The notes: generated by a model not told the origin, from the sequence alone. Shown: positions 44,310-53,177, numbered from the stretch's first letter. The stretch is 54,715 nucleotides of DNA from an uncultured Bacteroidales bacterium (GCA_947173955.1 CAMWHE010000012.1:1-54715); one strand, 5' to 3'. Made by a program: numbers and translations.

Positions 44310-45785
44310 TTATTTCTTAACGGGATAGAAGATCTCGACCTCGCCTTCGGGGTGGGCGGCAAGGGTGCGGATCGACTCGAGGGCGCGACCGGCCTCGGCG
44401 AAGCCGTCGGCGGCAGCTTTGGTGAAGAGCTCTTCAGCGAGCTTATAGTCCTCCATGCGTGCTGCGAGGACGCCGCGGGCATAGTTGACCACGGGAGTCT
44501 CGCCGGCCTTCGAGAGGTAGCGCTCGGCTGCCGCGAAGTCGCCGCGTCCCATGGCTGCGTTGGCTGCATTGAGGTTGCAGAGGGGATCCTGCGGGTGGAT
44601 GCGGACGGCTGTCTCAAAGACTTCGTTATACTCTTCGGAGCCTTCCTCCATGCTCTTGGCGGCGCGGAAGAATTCCTCGGCGGAGAGCTTCTTGGGCTGG
44701 GTGCCCAGCGTGTGGAGGATCTCCTCCAGTGTGGTGTAGGAGCGCACGTTGTAGCGTATGACGTAGTCGGTGTGGCGCAGGCGCGGATAGACGTAGGTCA
44801 GCAGGAAGTCATACTGCTCGGGATAGGTCGACTTGATGGCCCAGTTCTTGTTGTCGGGCTCGCGGTCGGAGTCGATGATGGCGAGGATGCCGTCGCGGTT
44901 GTCGAGCGTGGAGCTCTCGACATAGGCGCGGAGTCCGGGCCAGTCCTCGGGCATATAGTCGGTCGAGAAGATTTCGTGGGGGACACGCTCGGCGCGGTTG
45001 ACGTAGCGCTCCACATAGTCGAGGATGGTGGCTGTACGGCCGCTCGCGAGGCGTACGTTGTTGTCATACGGGCCTTCGGGCGAGGCAAAGCCCTTGATGA
45101 ATATCGACTTGACCGTGACGTCGGGGTCGCCCATGACGGTGTCGATGGTGGCAGTGATCTTGGCGAGCTCGGTCGGGTTGTTCATGTACTCGGGGAAGAG
45201 CTCTGTGCGGTTGACGGGGAAGTTGACGTAGGCCGAGCCCTCGATGGCAAACTCCTTGATGGAGTCGGGCAGGGGGCAGACATAGACGAATTCCGGGCGA
45301 TAGACCGGTCGGGGGATGATTCTGATGATGGTGTCGGTCGAGGCGGCTTTGGGCTGCGAGCAGCATCCGATCCGCTTGACGTCGAGCGCTACGGTGGCGT
45401 CGTCCATCCAGGGGGTGCGCTCCAGACGTGCCGTGTAGGCTATGGGAGCCTTCCCTTCGGGGCGCACGAGGCGTATGTCCTTGAGGTCATCCAGACGCAG
45501 GTGGCGGTAGTAGAGGTTGCGGCCGGCGATGACGATGGGTTCGAGTGTCAGCGAGTCAGCTCCGTCGGCCGACTTCATGACCGGTGTCACTATATATTCT
45601 GTGTTGGAATTGAGGTCGAGATCCTTGGTGTCGATCGAGAGGTCGATCTGTACGGCGTGCTCGGCGCGCTCTACCTTGATGTCCGACAGGGGCAGATAGC
45701 AGGTGGCCGGTTTAGCTGCGCTGAGGGTGCCGGCAGCGAGAGCGGCTGCCGCTATGGCAAGTATATATGACTTCATTGACTTCAT
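44310..45785 (-). CDS. DUF3868 fimbrial accessory protein with OmpA-like and TPR regions
   Basis: 491 residues with a signal peptide (MKSMKSYILAIAAAALAAG, cleavage near LSA). Residues about 30-150 are the DUF3868-like beta domain. About 190-330 form an OmpA-like domain (KGFASPEGPYDNN, VRLASGRTATILDYV), likely binding peptidoglycan. About 385-480 hold TPR-like helices (AANAAMGRGDFAAAERYL). It is found just upstream of major fimbrial subunits in Bacteroidales loci, so it probably holds the assembly platform. The gene starts two bases after the DUF3575 gene stops. Confidence 0.8.
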   Translation of the reverse strand: MKSMKSYILAIAAAALAAGTLSAAKPATCYLPLSDIKVERAEHAVQIDLSIDTKDLDLNSNTEYIVTPVMKSADGADSLTLEPIVIAGRNLYYRHLRLDDLKDIRLVRPEGKAPIAYTARLERTPWMDDATVALDVKRIGCCSQPKAASTDTIIRIIPRPVYRPEFVYVCPLPDSIKEFAIEGSAYVNFPVNRTELFPEYMNNPTELAKITATIDTVMGDPDVTVKSIFIKGFASPEGPYDNNVRLASGRTATILDYVERYVNRAERVPHEIFSTDYMPEDWPGLRAYVESSTLDNRDGILAIIDSDREPDNKNWAIKSTYPEQYDFLLTYVYPRLRHTDYVIRYNVRSYTTLEEILHTLGTQPKKLSAEEFFRAAKSMEEGSEEYNEVFETAVRIHPQDPLCNLNAANAAMGRGDFAAAERYLSKAGETPVVNYARGVLAARMEDYKLAEELFTKAAADGFAEAGRALESIRTLAAHPEGEVEIFYPVKK

Positions 45786-45787
45786 GA

Positions 45788-46381
45788 TTAAAAGACATAA
45801 ATGAGGTTGAGGGCAGCTTTTGTGGGCCCGACGTAATTGTGGGATTTGTCACTCTCGATTTTAGTGCCGCAGTTGGCGCAGGGGTAGCGGTCAAAGCGTG
45901 TATAGCTGTAGCCGATGCCGATTTCAGCCTCGAAGTTCCAGTGCTTGTGGAGGATCCATGTGTAGCCGTAGGTGATACCGCCGCCGACAAACCATCCCTG
46001 ATAGCGGCTGTTGCGGAGCTTATGGAAGTCGGTGCCTAAGAATTTGAAGTTGGTACCCCAGTTGCCTACATTATACTGTCCGCCATGGGCTTCGATGCCA
46101 ATGAAGTGACCCTGAAAGGGGTTACAGAACCAGAAGCGGGCCTCCGGCTGAGCGAACCAGTGGCGGAGATACTGGTTGGTGCGTATGTTCCAGGCGTTGA
46201 GGTTGCCCGAGATGTCGAGCGACCAGCGCGGAGCTATCTCTACCTCGACGCCGAGATTGGCCGATGCTGTCGCATCATAGAGCAGGTTGGTCTTGATGCC
46301 TACAGTCTGTCCCTTTGCGGTCAGACCGGTGGCGAGAATTGCCACAAGCATACAAAGTCGGCTCAACTGTTTTCTTATCAT
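45788..46381 (-). CDS. DUF3575 outer-membrane protein, first gene of fimbrial operon
   Basis: 197 residues: signal MIRKQLSRLCMLVAILATG, cleavage near TAKGQ. The mature part is a small beta-barrel pattern with alternating aromatic strands (KTNLLYDATASANLGVEVEI, SLDISGNLNAWN, WFVGGGITYGYTWIL) ending in NLIYVF with a C-terminal Phe, as in outer-membrane proteins. DUF3575 proteins are encoded with fimbrial subunits and DUF3868 in Bacteroidales. The cysteines CANC are unusual for a barrel. Confidence 0.82.
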   Translation of the reverse strand: MIRKQLSRLCMLVAILATGLTAKGQTVGIKTNLLYDATASANLGVEVEIAPRWSLDISGNLNAWNIRTNQYLRHWFAQPEARFWFCNPFQGHFIGIEAHGGQYNVGNWGTNFKFLGTDFHKLRNSRYQGWFVGGGITYGYTWILHKHWNFEAEIGIGYSYTRFDRYPCANCGTKIESDKSHNYVGPTKAALNLIYVF

Positions 46382-46535
46382 TGGTCGATTTTTGATTTGT
46401 TATGTTCTCTATTCGTTAACTTATTGCCTTAATGTGCGTTTCTCTTCCCAAACCTTTTTCTTGTTGTACCATTTTGATAGCCTTATGTTGGCATTTTGTT
46501 CTATTAAGTCGGGTAAAGGTATCGCAATCGAATCG

Positions 46536-46566
46536 CAAAGTTATCTACTTTTACCAATCTGGCAAA
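46536..46566 (-). promoter_or_regulatory. promoter of the fimbrial operon
   Basis: On the minus strand TTTG (46563-46566) and TAACTTTG (46536-46543) are exactly 19 bases apart, the full Bacteroidetes consensus. A 5' leader of about 150 bases runs to the DUF3575 ATG at 46381. No flanking inverted repeats that would mark an invertible promoter are evident. Confidence 0.82.
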
Positions 46567-46592
46567 TATTATTCCACATAAAGCGAATGACG

Positions 46593-46624
46593 CCCCGCAA
46601 ATGTTAAAATTTGCGGGGGGGGGG
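46593..46624. promoter_or_regulatory. perfect 10-bp palindrome followed by poly-G tract
   Basis: CCCCGCAAAT (46593-46602) pairs with ATTTGCGGGG (46609-46618) around GTTAAA; the G-run continues to 46624, ten Gs in all. It lies about 27-58 bases upstream of the fimbrial -33 box, and also upstream of the rubrerythrin gene on the other strand. It could be an operator, or a slip-prone tract that changes promoter spacing. Confidence 0.5.
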
Positions 46625-46773
46625 TAAAAACCTGTAAATCAGAGTATAATGTATATGAAGTGGCTTTTGGTGTCTTTAATTATTAACAAAGTTTAACCTT
46701 ATTATTGTTTTCTTGCCGAACTTTTTCGGCGGAAGCGCGTTTAAGTGTTAAATAATTTTCAACTTTTTAGATT

Positions 46774-47316
46774 ATGAAAGAACTCAAGGGATCAAAGACA
46801 GAAGCCAATCTCATGGCAGCCTATGCCGGCGAATCACAAGCCGCAGTCAAATACGGTTATTATGCAAAGCAGGCCAAGAAGGACGGATATGTCCAGATAG
46901 GCCAGATATTCGACGAAACAGCCCACAACGAGCGCACACACGCCAAGATCTGGTTCAAGCTGCTCCACGGCGGTGCCGTGCCCTGCACGAAGGACAATCT
47001 CGTCGACGCCGCAGCCGGCGAACAGTTTGAGTGGACCGACATGTACGCCCAGTTTGCCAAGGAAGCCCGCGAGGAAGGCTTTGACAAGATCGCGCGCCTC
47101 TTCGAGATGGTAGGCGCTATCGAGAAGACCCACGAAGAGCGCTATCTGAAGCTCCTCAAGAACATCGAGGAGGGAATCGTATTCACCCGCGACGGCGACC
47201 GCCTGTGGCAGTGCCAGGAGTGCGGCCACATCCATGTCGGGAAGTCCGCTCCCGAGATCTGCCCCGTCTGCAGCCATCCGCAGGCCTACTTCGAGATCGA
47301 AGCGCAGAACTATTGA
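46774..47316 (+). CDS. rbr: rubrerythrin
   Basis: 180 residues: a ferritin-like diiron domain (about 1-135; [31 protein letters not shown], and [16 protein letters not shown] carrying Glu/His iron ligands) followed by a C-terminal rubredoxin-like domain with [10 protein letters not shown] and CPVCSHP (four Cys). It reduces hydrogen peroxide to water in anaerobes, consistent with an oxygen-sensitive host using PFOR. It is divergent from the fimbrial operon; the promoter is not obvious in the upstream AT-rich stretch. Confidence 0.96.
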   Translation: MKELKGSKTEANLMAAYAGESQAAVKYGYYAKQAKKDGYVQIGQIFDETAHNERTHAKIWFKLLHGGAVPCTKDNLVDAAAGEQFEWTDMYAQFAKEAREEGFDKIARLFEMVGAIEKTHEERYLKLLKNIEEGIVFTRDGDRLWQCQECGHIHVGKSAPEICPVCSHPQAYFEIEAQNY

Positions 47317-47347
47317 CACATCTATAATAATTACATATAATAATACG

Positions 47348-47380
47348 GTGAGTCCGATCCTCTGTGTCGGGCTCACTTTT
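47348..47380 (+). terminator. rho-independent terminator of rbr
   Basis: Stem GTGAGTCCG (47348-47356) with CGGGCTCAC (47368-47376), one G-U pair, 11-base loop, then TTTTGTTG. It is 30 bases after the rbr stop. Confidence 0.85.
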
Positions 47381-47399
47381 GTTGTAGTGTGGGTTAAGC

Positions 47400-47891
47400 A
47401 GGCATCTTTAGATCAGCGATGAGCCGTGGAAGTGATTGCTGGTGTAGCGTGAGGCCGATATAAGTAAGCGCCGGTAAGGCGCGTTATTGTGGTGAACCCC
47501 AGGCGTGCTTGCGCCTGGGGACAGGAGCTGCTATAGGGGAGTGAGCGTCGGAGACGCGATGTTATGAAAGCCGACCGGTGGAATACAAAGAAGTGCTATC
47601 TTTGCATATATGAGCATAGGGACAGATCGACCATAACGATATCGTGTCTCCGACACTCAACTGTGAGATATCGTCCTCATCCCCAGGCGCTGACGCACGC
47701 CTGGGGTTTACCAATACAACGCGCCCTCCGGGCGCTGGCTTATGTCGGGTTCACGTTGAAGTGGGGCGGAATCCGAAAGGCGAATGTCTGAGATCACCAC
47801 AACAACGCGCCCTCTGGGCGCTGGCTTGTGTCGGGCTCACTTGTTTATTTGGGGGAATTTACTTAAGTTTGCATAAACTAACGCGCTCCCG
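47400..47891. repeat. palindrome-rich repeat block (fourth block)
   Basis: Contains CCCCAGGCG-tgcttg-CGCCTGGGG (47501-47524 area), GCGTC-gga-GACGC, and the 21-base repeat at 47638-47658. CCCCAGGCG-ctgacgca-CGCCTGGGG follows (near 47682-47708), then GCGCCC-tcc-GGGCGC (near 47722) and a second GCGCCC-tct-GGGCGC (near 47807). A GTGTCGGGCTCACTT phrase recurs near 47832, echoing the rbr terminator arm. The module at 54618-54684 repeats the 21-base word and the CCCCAGGCG palindrome in the same order. No gene is visible. Confidence 0.78.
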
Positions 47892-49031
47892 ATGCCGGCC
47901 GACCGACCACTTGACATACTCCTCACGGGCGATGCAAGCAATTTCCACCCGACGCTTGCTGACGCCTTATGCCGCCTCGGTCATCGCGTGACCGTGGCGT
48001 CGGGGGGATGCACCGGCTGGATGCAGACCCGCCGCGATGTCGACATCGCCCGCCGGCTGCCCGGCAAGCTGGGCGGCCTCGACCTCTGGGCGCGGCTCAG
48101 GCTCAACCGGCGCCGACTCTTCTCCGGCTACGACATAGTCAGCATCGCCTCCCAGGACTTCGTCCCGCTCCGTCCCGCCCGGGTCAGAGCCCTGTTCGAC
48201 CGGCTGAAGGCCGACAACAGAGCCATATTCTACACCGCCCTCGGCACCGACTGGCGCTACACCGAGGAGTGTCTCGACCCCTCGACCCCGCTTGTCGTCA
48301 ACGAATTCATCAGCCACGGAGAGCCGACCCCATATTACAGAGCGGAGCCTGACAGCGTCGACGCGTGGCGGCGCGGCGAGCTGCTCTCTGTCGGGCGCCA
48401 CATCTACTCCAATGTCGATGGAGCCGTCTCCGCCCTGTGGGAGTATGACGTGGCTCTCCGCCGCTTCTTCACGCCTGACCGGATGGCCTACGGCGGTATT
48501 CCGGTCGACACGTCGGCCATAGAGTATCGCGACCTTCCCGAGCGCCCCGACCGCGTCAGACTCTTCCTCGGCCGCCACCGCGACCGCACGCTGCTCAAGG
48601 GCGCCGACATCCTTGAGGCTGCCGCGCGCGCCGTAGTGGAGCGTCACCCCGGAAAGGCCGAGCTTGTGATTGTCGAAAACCGGCCGTATGCAGAGTATCT
48701 CGGCCTCCTCGAAAGCTCGCATATCGTCCTCGACCAGATCTACAGCTACACGCCGGCCACGAATGCCCTCCTCGCCATGGCGATGGGTAAGGCGGCTGTC
48801 AGCGGGGGCGACGAGCGCTTCTACAGCTTTATAGGCGAGGAGAGGCTGCGCCCTGTGCTTCACGTCGAGCCTGACTATGAGTCGGTGGAGCGGGCGATAG
48901 AGCAGGCCGTCCTTCATCCCGACAAGCTGCGCGAGCGGGGCAGGGCAGGACGGGAGTTTGTCGAAAAGCATAATGACAGCCTCGTCGTCGCGCGACGTTT
49001 CCTTGACTTCTGGACTTCACGCCTATGCTGA
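47892..49031 (+). CDS. glycosyltransferase, GT-B fold (family 4-like)
   Basis: 379 residues, cytosolic. The N-terminal Rossmann half has DILLTGDASNFHPTLADALC and the C-terminal half has RVRLFLGRHRDRTLLKGADI, a donor-site type VENRPYAEYLGLLESSHIVLDQ and NALLAMAMGKAAV, typical of GT4 enzymes. Donor and acceptor sugar are unknown. It overlaps the following glycosyltransferase gene by seven bases, so the two probably act on one surface glycan. There is no other glycan gene nearby. Confidence 0.8.
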   Translation: MPADRPLDILLTGDASNFHPTLADALCRLGHRVTVASGGCTGWMQTRRDVDIARRLPGKLGGLDLWARLRLNRRRLFSGYDIVSIASQDFVPLRPARVRALFDRLKADNRAIFYTALGTDWRYTEECLDPSTPLVVNEFISHGEPTPYYRAEPDSVDAWRRGELLSVGRHIYSNVDGAVSALWEYDVALRRFFTPDRMAYGGIPVDTSAIEYRDLPERPDRVRLFLGRHRDRTLLKGADILEAAARAVVERHPGKAELVIVENRPYAEYLGLLESSHIVLDQIYSYTPATNALLAMAMGKAAVSGGDERFYSFIGEERLRPVLHVEPDYESVERAIEQAVLHPDKLRERGRAGREFVEKHNDSLVVARRFLDFWTSRLC

Positions 49032-49828
49032 CCCTCGATGTGCTCATATCCACCCTCGGCCGCGACGGCATCAGCCGCGTGGCGCAGATGCGGCTCCCCG
49101 AAATAGATGGGGTAGGCTACATCGTGTCGTGGCAGGAGCCTGACGGTCTCCCCGTCCCCCCGGAGCTTGCCTCCCGTCCGGACGTCAGGATCTATCCCCT
49201 CGGGGGGCGCGGTCTGAGCCGCAACCGCAACAATGCTCTCGATCACTCGACGGCCGACATCCGCCTTATCGCCGACGACGACCTCCGCTACACGCCCGAC
49301 GGTCTCCGTGCCGTCATCGCCGCCTTCGAGCGCTCTCCCGAGGTCGATATCGCCTGCTTCCGCTATGACGGAGCCGACGCCAAGACCTATCCCTCCCGGG
49401 AGTGCCGCCTGACGACGAAGCTGCCGAAAGACTATTACCTGACATCATTCGAGATGGCGATCCGCAATCGCGGCGAGGCCTCGCGTCTGCGCTACGACGA
49501 GCGCTTCGGGCTCGGCAGCGGGTGCCTGCCCCTCGGAGAGGAGGAAGAATTGTTCCATCGGGCCGTCCGTCACGGACTTGTCGCGCGCTTCTTCCCCGTC
49601 AACATCACCACCCATCCCGGCCTGACCACCGGCAACCGCCCGATGTCCGATCCACGCGCCCTCCGCGCCCGCGGGGCTGTCATCGCGCTCTACTATCCGC
49701 TCTCGTGGACGCTACGGATTCCCCTCGTGGCGTGGAGAGAGAGACGTAAGGGGCGCGCCCCCTTCTTAGGGATGCTCTTTCAGGGCTTTCGGGGAGCCCT
49801 CTGGCGCTTCTTCCGCTACCGTAGATGA
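49025..49828 (+). CDS. glycosyltransferase, GT-A fold (family 2-like)
   Basis: 267 residues. The N-terminal sequence (LDVLISTLGRDGISRV, LGGRGLSRNRNNALDH) and an Asp-rich donor-metal site IADDDLRY fit GT2-type enzymes; FELGSGC-like GLGSGCLPLGEEEELFHRAV is a common acceptor-side motif, written here as GLGSGCLPLGEEEE. It begins inside the previous gene (7-base overlap) and ends about 130 bases before frc. A C-terminal basic/hydrophobic stretch (VIALYYPLSWTLRIP) may contact the membrane. Confidence 0.78.
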   Translation: MLTLDVLISTLGRDGISRVAQMRLPEIDGVGYIVSWQEPDGLPVPPELASRPDVRIYPLGGRGLSRNRNNALDHSTADIRLIADDDLRYTPDGLRAVIAAFERSPEVDIACFRYDGADAKTYPSRECRLTTKLPKDYYLTSFEMAIRNRGEASRLRYDERFGLGSGCLPLGEEEELFHRAVRHGLVARFFPVNITTHPGLTTGNRPMSDPRALRARGAVIALYYPLSWTLRIPLVAWRERRKGRAPFLGMLFQGFRGALWRFFRYRR

Positions 49829-49959
49829 TAAATTTTAACAGATTCTGTTAAGAACTTTTTCCCTCCTGTTTGTTATTCATATACACGGCGCCCGAGGGGC
49901 GTCGGAGATAACAAGAAACAAACAAATATCAATTAATTAAATTTTAGGAGGAAAATACT
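49829..49959 (+). promoter_or_regulatory. frc leader with strong ribosome-binding site
   Basis: An AT-rich 131-base spacer ends in AGGAGG (49946-49951), eight bases before the ATG. Such a perfect Shine-Dalgarno sequence is rare in Bacteroidetes and suggests high frc translation. The short palindromes AACAGATTCTGTT and CGCCCGAGGGGCG lie near 49838 and 49888. No exact TAnnTTTG was found. Confidence 0.55.
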
Positions 49960-51309
49960 ATGAACACAGCCCCTCTACAAGGAATCAAAGTGGTCGACTT
50001 CACGGAAGTCCAGTCAGGCCCTTCATGTACTCAGCTGCTCGCATGGCTTGGTGCAGATGTAATCAAAATCGAGCGTCCCGGTGTAGGCGACGCGACACGT
50101 GACGAACTTCAGTTTGATCCGACACTCCCAAGCTACTACTTCCTGCAGCTTAACTCTGACAAGAAATCGCTTGCGCTTGATGCAGCGACCCCCGACGGTA
50201 AGGAAATTCTGACCAAATTGATCCAGGAGGCCGATGTATTCATTGAAAACCTTCACCCCGGAGCCATGGATAAGCTCGGCTTCAGCTGGGAGGAGGTCCA
50301 CAAGATCAATCCTAAATGTATCTACGCCACTATCAAGGGCTTCCCTGTCTCATCCAAATATAAGGATCTGAAGGCCTACGAGCCTATCGCACAGGTGACC
50401 GCCGCCGCCGCTTCCACCACAGGCTGGTTTGACGGCGACTACAACATCCCTACTCAGAGCGGCGCAGCCCTCGGCGACTCAAACACCGGTATGCACTGTA
50501 CTATCGGTATCCTCGCCGCCCTTCTGCAGCGTAACATCACAGGCGAAGGCACCTATGTCTATCAGTCGATGCACAATGCCTGCCTTAACCTCTGCCGTAT
50601 CAAGACCCGTGACCAGCTCACCCTTGACAAGATCGGCTATCTGACACAGTTCCCGCAGTACCCCGACGGCAAGTTCGGCGACTGCGTGCCCCGTTCAGGC
50701 AACATCGAGGGTGGCGGCGTTCTCGGCTGGACCTACAAGTGTAAGCCCGCCGGGGGTCTCGACTCCGAGCTGGACGCCAACAACTATGTCTACATCATCC
50801 TGCAGCGCGGCGCCAAGGACTTTGAGCTCGCCTGTCAGGGATTCGGTTTCCAGGACTGGCTTACCAACCCCGACTTCAACACCGCCGACGCCCGCGACCG
50901 TCACAAACAGGAGATCTATCAGCGCATCGGCCAGTGGTGTGCCGACAAGACCAAGTATGAGGTCACCGAGATACTGTCGAAGTATGGCGTGCCTGTAGGC
51001 CCCGTATTGTCGACCAAGGAGATGATGTCCGACGAGTCACTCTATGACGGCAACACCCTCGTCAAGATCAACCAGGGTGGCAAGATCGGCGAGTTCGTCA
51101 CTGTGGGCGTCCCCTTCACGATGAGCAACTATCAGCCTACCTACGGCCCGTGTCCGGAGCTCGGCGGCAACACCGAGGAGATCCTTACTTCTCTGGGCTA
51201 CACAGCCGAACAGCAGGCTGCCATGAAGGCCAACGGTACTACCGCACCCAAGCCTAAGACAGCTCCCGCAGCCGCTACGACCGCATCAGCCGCATCAGCA
51301 AGCAAATAA
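49960..51309 (+). CDS. frc: formyl-CoA:oxalate CoA-transferase
   Basis: This 449-residue class III CoA-transferase moves CoA from formyl-CoA to oxalate, giving oxalyl-CoA and formate. The family start is GIKVVDFTEVQSGPSCTQLL; the catalytic Asp is Asp173 in ALGDSNTGMHC (Asp169 in the Oxalobacter enzyme). A Gly-rich active-site loop is present as NIEGGGVLGW. The last 23 residues (GTTAPKPKTAP then AAATTASAASASK) are a low-complexity tail beyond the usual end. Together with oxc downstream it forms the oxalate cycle, since decarboxylation regenerates formyl-CoA. The CaiB/BaiF relatives are excluded by the oxc partner and the ALGDSNTG site. Confidence 0.93.
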   Translation: MNTAPLQGIKVVDFTEVQSGPSCTQLLAWLGADVIKIERPGVGDATRDELQFDPTLPSYYFLQLNSDKKSLALDAATPDGKEILTKLIQEADVFIENLHPGAMDKLGFSWEEVHKINPKCIYATIKGFPVSSKYKDLKAYEPIAQVTAAAASTTGWFDGDYNIPTQSGAALGDSNTGMHCTIGILAALLQRNITGEGTYVYQSMHNACLNLCRIKTRDQLTLDKIGYLTQFPQYPDGKFGDCVPRSGNIEGGGVLGWTYKCKPAGGLDSELDANNYVYIILQRGAKDFELACQGFGFQDWLTNPDFNTADARDRHKQEIYQRIGQWCADKTKYEVTEILSKYGVPVGPVLSTKEMMSDESLYDGNTLVKINQGGKIGEFVTVGVPFTMSNYQPTYGPCPELGGNTEEILTSLGYTAEQQAAMKANGTTAPKPKTAPAAATTASAASASK

Positions 51310-51328
51310 ATTCATATGACTTACTAAA

Positions 51329-51380
51329 CCTGCGGGGTCAAGGTGAATCCGGTTCGATTCCGGCCCCGCAGGTTTTTTTT
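51329..51380 (+). terminator. tRNA-like hairpin terminator between frc and oxc
   Basis: CCTGCGGGG (51329-51337) pairs with CCCCGCAGG (51364-51372); inside it CCGG-TTCGATT-CCGG (51349-51363) forms a second stem with a TTCGATT seven-base loop. The inner arm abuts the outer 3' strand directly. Eight Ts follow (51373-51380), so it can stop transcription. The loop and stacking copy the T-arm plus acceptor half of a tRNA. Confidence 0.75.
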
Positions 51381-51419
51381 CAACCCATTTTTATTCACAC
51401 CTCACATTATAATAATATT

Positions 51420-53177
51420 ATGGCAACACAGACTACCACAACTAATACCACCCTTGCTGATGGCGCTACGGCACCCAAGTTCCCGGAACAGGTGACCGGT
51501 ATGTATATCCTCGCTCAGGCTCTGCATCGCCTGGGTCTTAATGACGTATATGGCCTCGTAGGCATCCCCGTCACCGAGGCGGCCTACGCTATGCAGAAAG
51601 TAGGCATGAACTACTACGGTTTCCGCTTCGAGCAGCAGGCCGGCATGGCCGCCGCAACACACGGATTCCTGACCAAGCAGCCGGGAGTGCTGCTGACAGT
51701 CTCCTCTCTCGGCTTCATGAACGGCCTGACAGCGACCACCAACGCCACCGTCAACTGCTATCCTATGATCCAGATATCCGGAGCATCCGACCCCCACATG
51801 GTCGACATGAATATGGGCACCTACGAACAGCTTGACCAGTTCAACGCCGCCAAGCCCTTCGTCAAGGCGGCCTTCCGCTGCAGCCACGCCAAGGACATCC
51901 CTTCGGCCGTAGCCCGCGCCTACCGCGCAGCCGTCAGCGGACGTCCCGGCGGCGTATATATCGATATGACAACCCCGGCGCTCGCCGAGGTCATGGACGC
52001 TGCCGAGGCCGAGAAGCTGTTCTATCAGCCTGTCGACATCGTTTCGCCCGTAGCTCCTAACGCCGAGGCTGTCAAGCGTGCCGTCAGCATCCTTTCGCAG
52101 GCCAAGCGCCCCGCTATCCTTCTGGGCAAGGGTGCAGCTTACGCCCAGGTCGACGACAAGATCAAGGAGCTTGTCGAGAAGTACAACATCCCTTATCTGG
52201 CCATGTCGATGGCCAAGGGCCTGATGCCCGACGAAGGCCCGCTGAGCGCCCTCGCCTGCCGCTCCACCATCATGGAGCAGGCCGACGTCGTGATGGTGAT
52301 CGGTGCGCGTATCAACTGGATGCTATCCTTCGGCCGTGGCCGCTGGAATCCCGATGTCAAGTTCATTCAGCTTGATGTAGAGCCTCAGGAGATCGACCGC
52401 AACGTGCCCGTCGCAGCTCCTGTCGTAGGCGATATGGGTCTTGCCCTCGACGCTATCCTCGCCGAGATGCAAGGTGTCAAGATGGCTGCCGATCCCGCAT
52501 GGGTCACCTCCCTCCAGGCCGAGACGAAAGAGAAGAACGCCAAGTTCGCAGCACGCCTGCAGGCCGCTTCCACCGCATCGCCCATGAACCACTGGACTGC
52601 CCTGAGCGCCATCAAGCCGGTCCTCGCCGCCAATCCCGACGTCATCCTCATCAACGAGGGCGCCAATACCCTCGACGACACCCGCGACACCATAACCCAG
52701 TCGCTCCCGCGTCACCGCGTCGACTGCGCTTCATGGTCGATCATGGGCATGGGCATGGGCTCGACAATCGGTGCCGCCGTCGCTACAGGCAAGAGCGTAG
52801 TGGCTATCGAAGGTGACTCGGCATTCGGATTCTCGGGCATGGACTTCGCGACCATCTGCCGCTATCAGCTCCCCTGCACAGTCGTCATCTTCAATAACGG
52901 CGGTATCTACAATGGTATCGGCGTCGATCCCGGCGACTCAAAGGGTCTCGCACCTACCACACTGGATATCAATGCCCGCTACGACAAGATGGGCGAAGCC
53001 TTCGGCGCCGCCAACTATTATGTGACCACACCTAAGGAACTCGCCGACGCCCTCACGGCCGGTATCGCTTCCAGGAAGCCTTGCATCATCAATGTGCAGC
53101 TCGCTGCCGACTCAGGCGCCGAGTCAGGACATATCGGCTACCTCAACCCCGCTCCTCTGATTGAATATACCGTATAA
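51420..53177 (+). CDS. oxc: oxalyl-CoA decarboxylase
   Basis: Oxc splits oxalyl-CoA to formyl-CoA and CO2 with thiamin diphosphate. The 585-residue protein has the ThDP-enzyme order: PYR domain with YGLVGIPVTEAAYAMQ and FRFEQQAGMAAATHGFL (the Glu that activates ThDP), a middle domain, and a PP domain with EGDSAFGFSGMDFATICRYQ and FNNGGIYNGIG (metal site, Asp and Asn). The Oxalobacter enzyme has 568 residues; here an N-terminal Thr/Ala-rich extension (MATQTTTTNTTLADGATAP) accounts for the difference. The decarboxylation uses a proton, so the cycle can build pH and electrical gradients when coupled to oxalate/formate exchange. Confidence 0.95.
   Translation: MATQTTTTNTTLADGATAPKFPEQVTGMYILAQALHRLGLNDVYGLVGIPVTEAAYAMQKVGMNYYGFRFEQQAGMAAATHGFLTKQPGVLLTVSSLGFMNGLTATTNATVNCYPMIQISGASDPHMVDMNMGTYEQLDQFNAAKPFVKAAFRCSHAKDIPSAVARAYRAAVSGRPGGVYIDMTTPALAEVMDAAEAEKLFYQPVDIVSPVAPNAEAVKRAVSILSQAKRPAILLGKGAAYAQVDDKIKELVEKYNIPYLAMSMAKGLMPDEGPLSALACRSTIMEQADVVMVIGARINWMLSFGRGRWNPDVKFIQLDVEPQEIDRNVPVAAPVVGDMGLALDAILAEMQGVKMAADPAWVTSLQAETKEKNAKFAARLQAASTASPMNHWTALSAIKPVLAANPDVILINEGANTLDDTRDTITQSLPRHRVDCASWSIMGMGMGSTIGAAVATGKSVVAIEGDSAFGFSGMDFATICRYQLPCTVVIFNNGGIYNGIGVDPGDSKGLAPTTLDINARYDKMGEAFGAANYYVTTPKELADALTAGIASRKPCIINVQLAADSGAESGHIGYLNPAPLIEYTV

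Noticed and set aside
46382..46773. Invertible promoter for the fimbrial operon
   Set aside because: I found no inverted repeat pair flanking the -33/-7 region and no invertase gene beside it.
51329..51372. A true tRNA gene
   Set aside because: Only 44 bases long, no D-arm or anticodon arm and no room for them; it works as a terminator hairpin.
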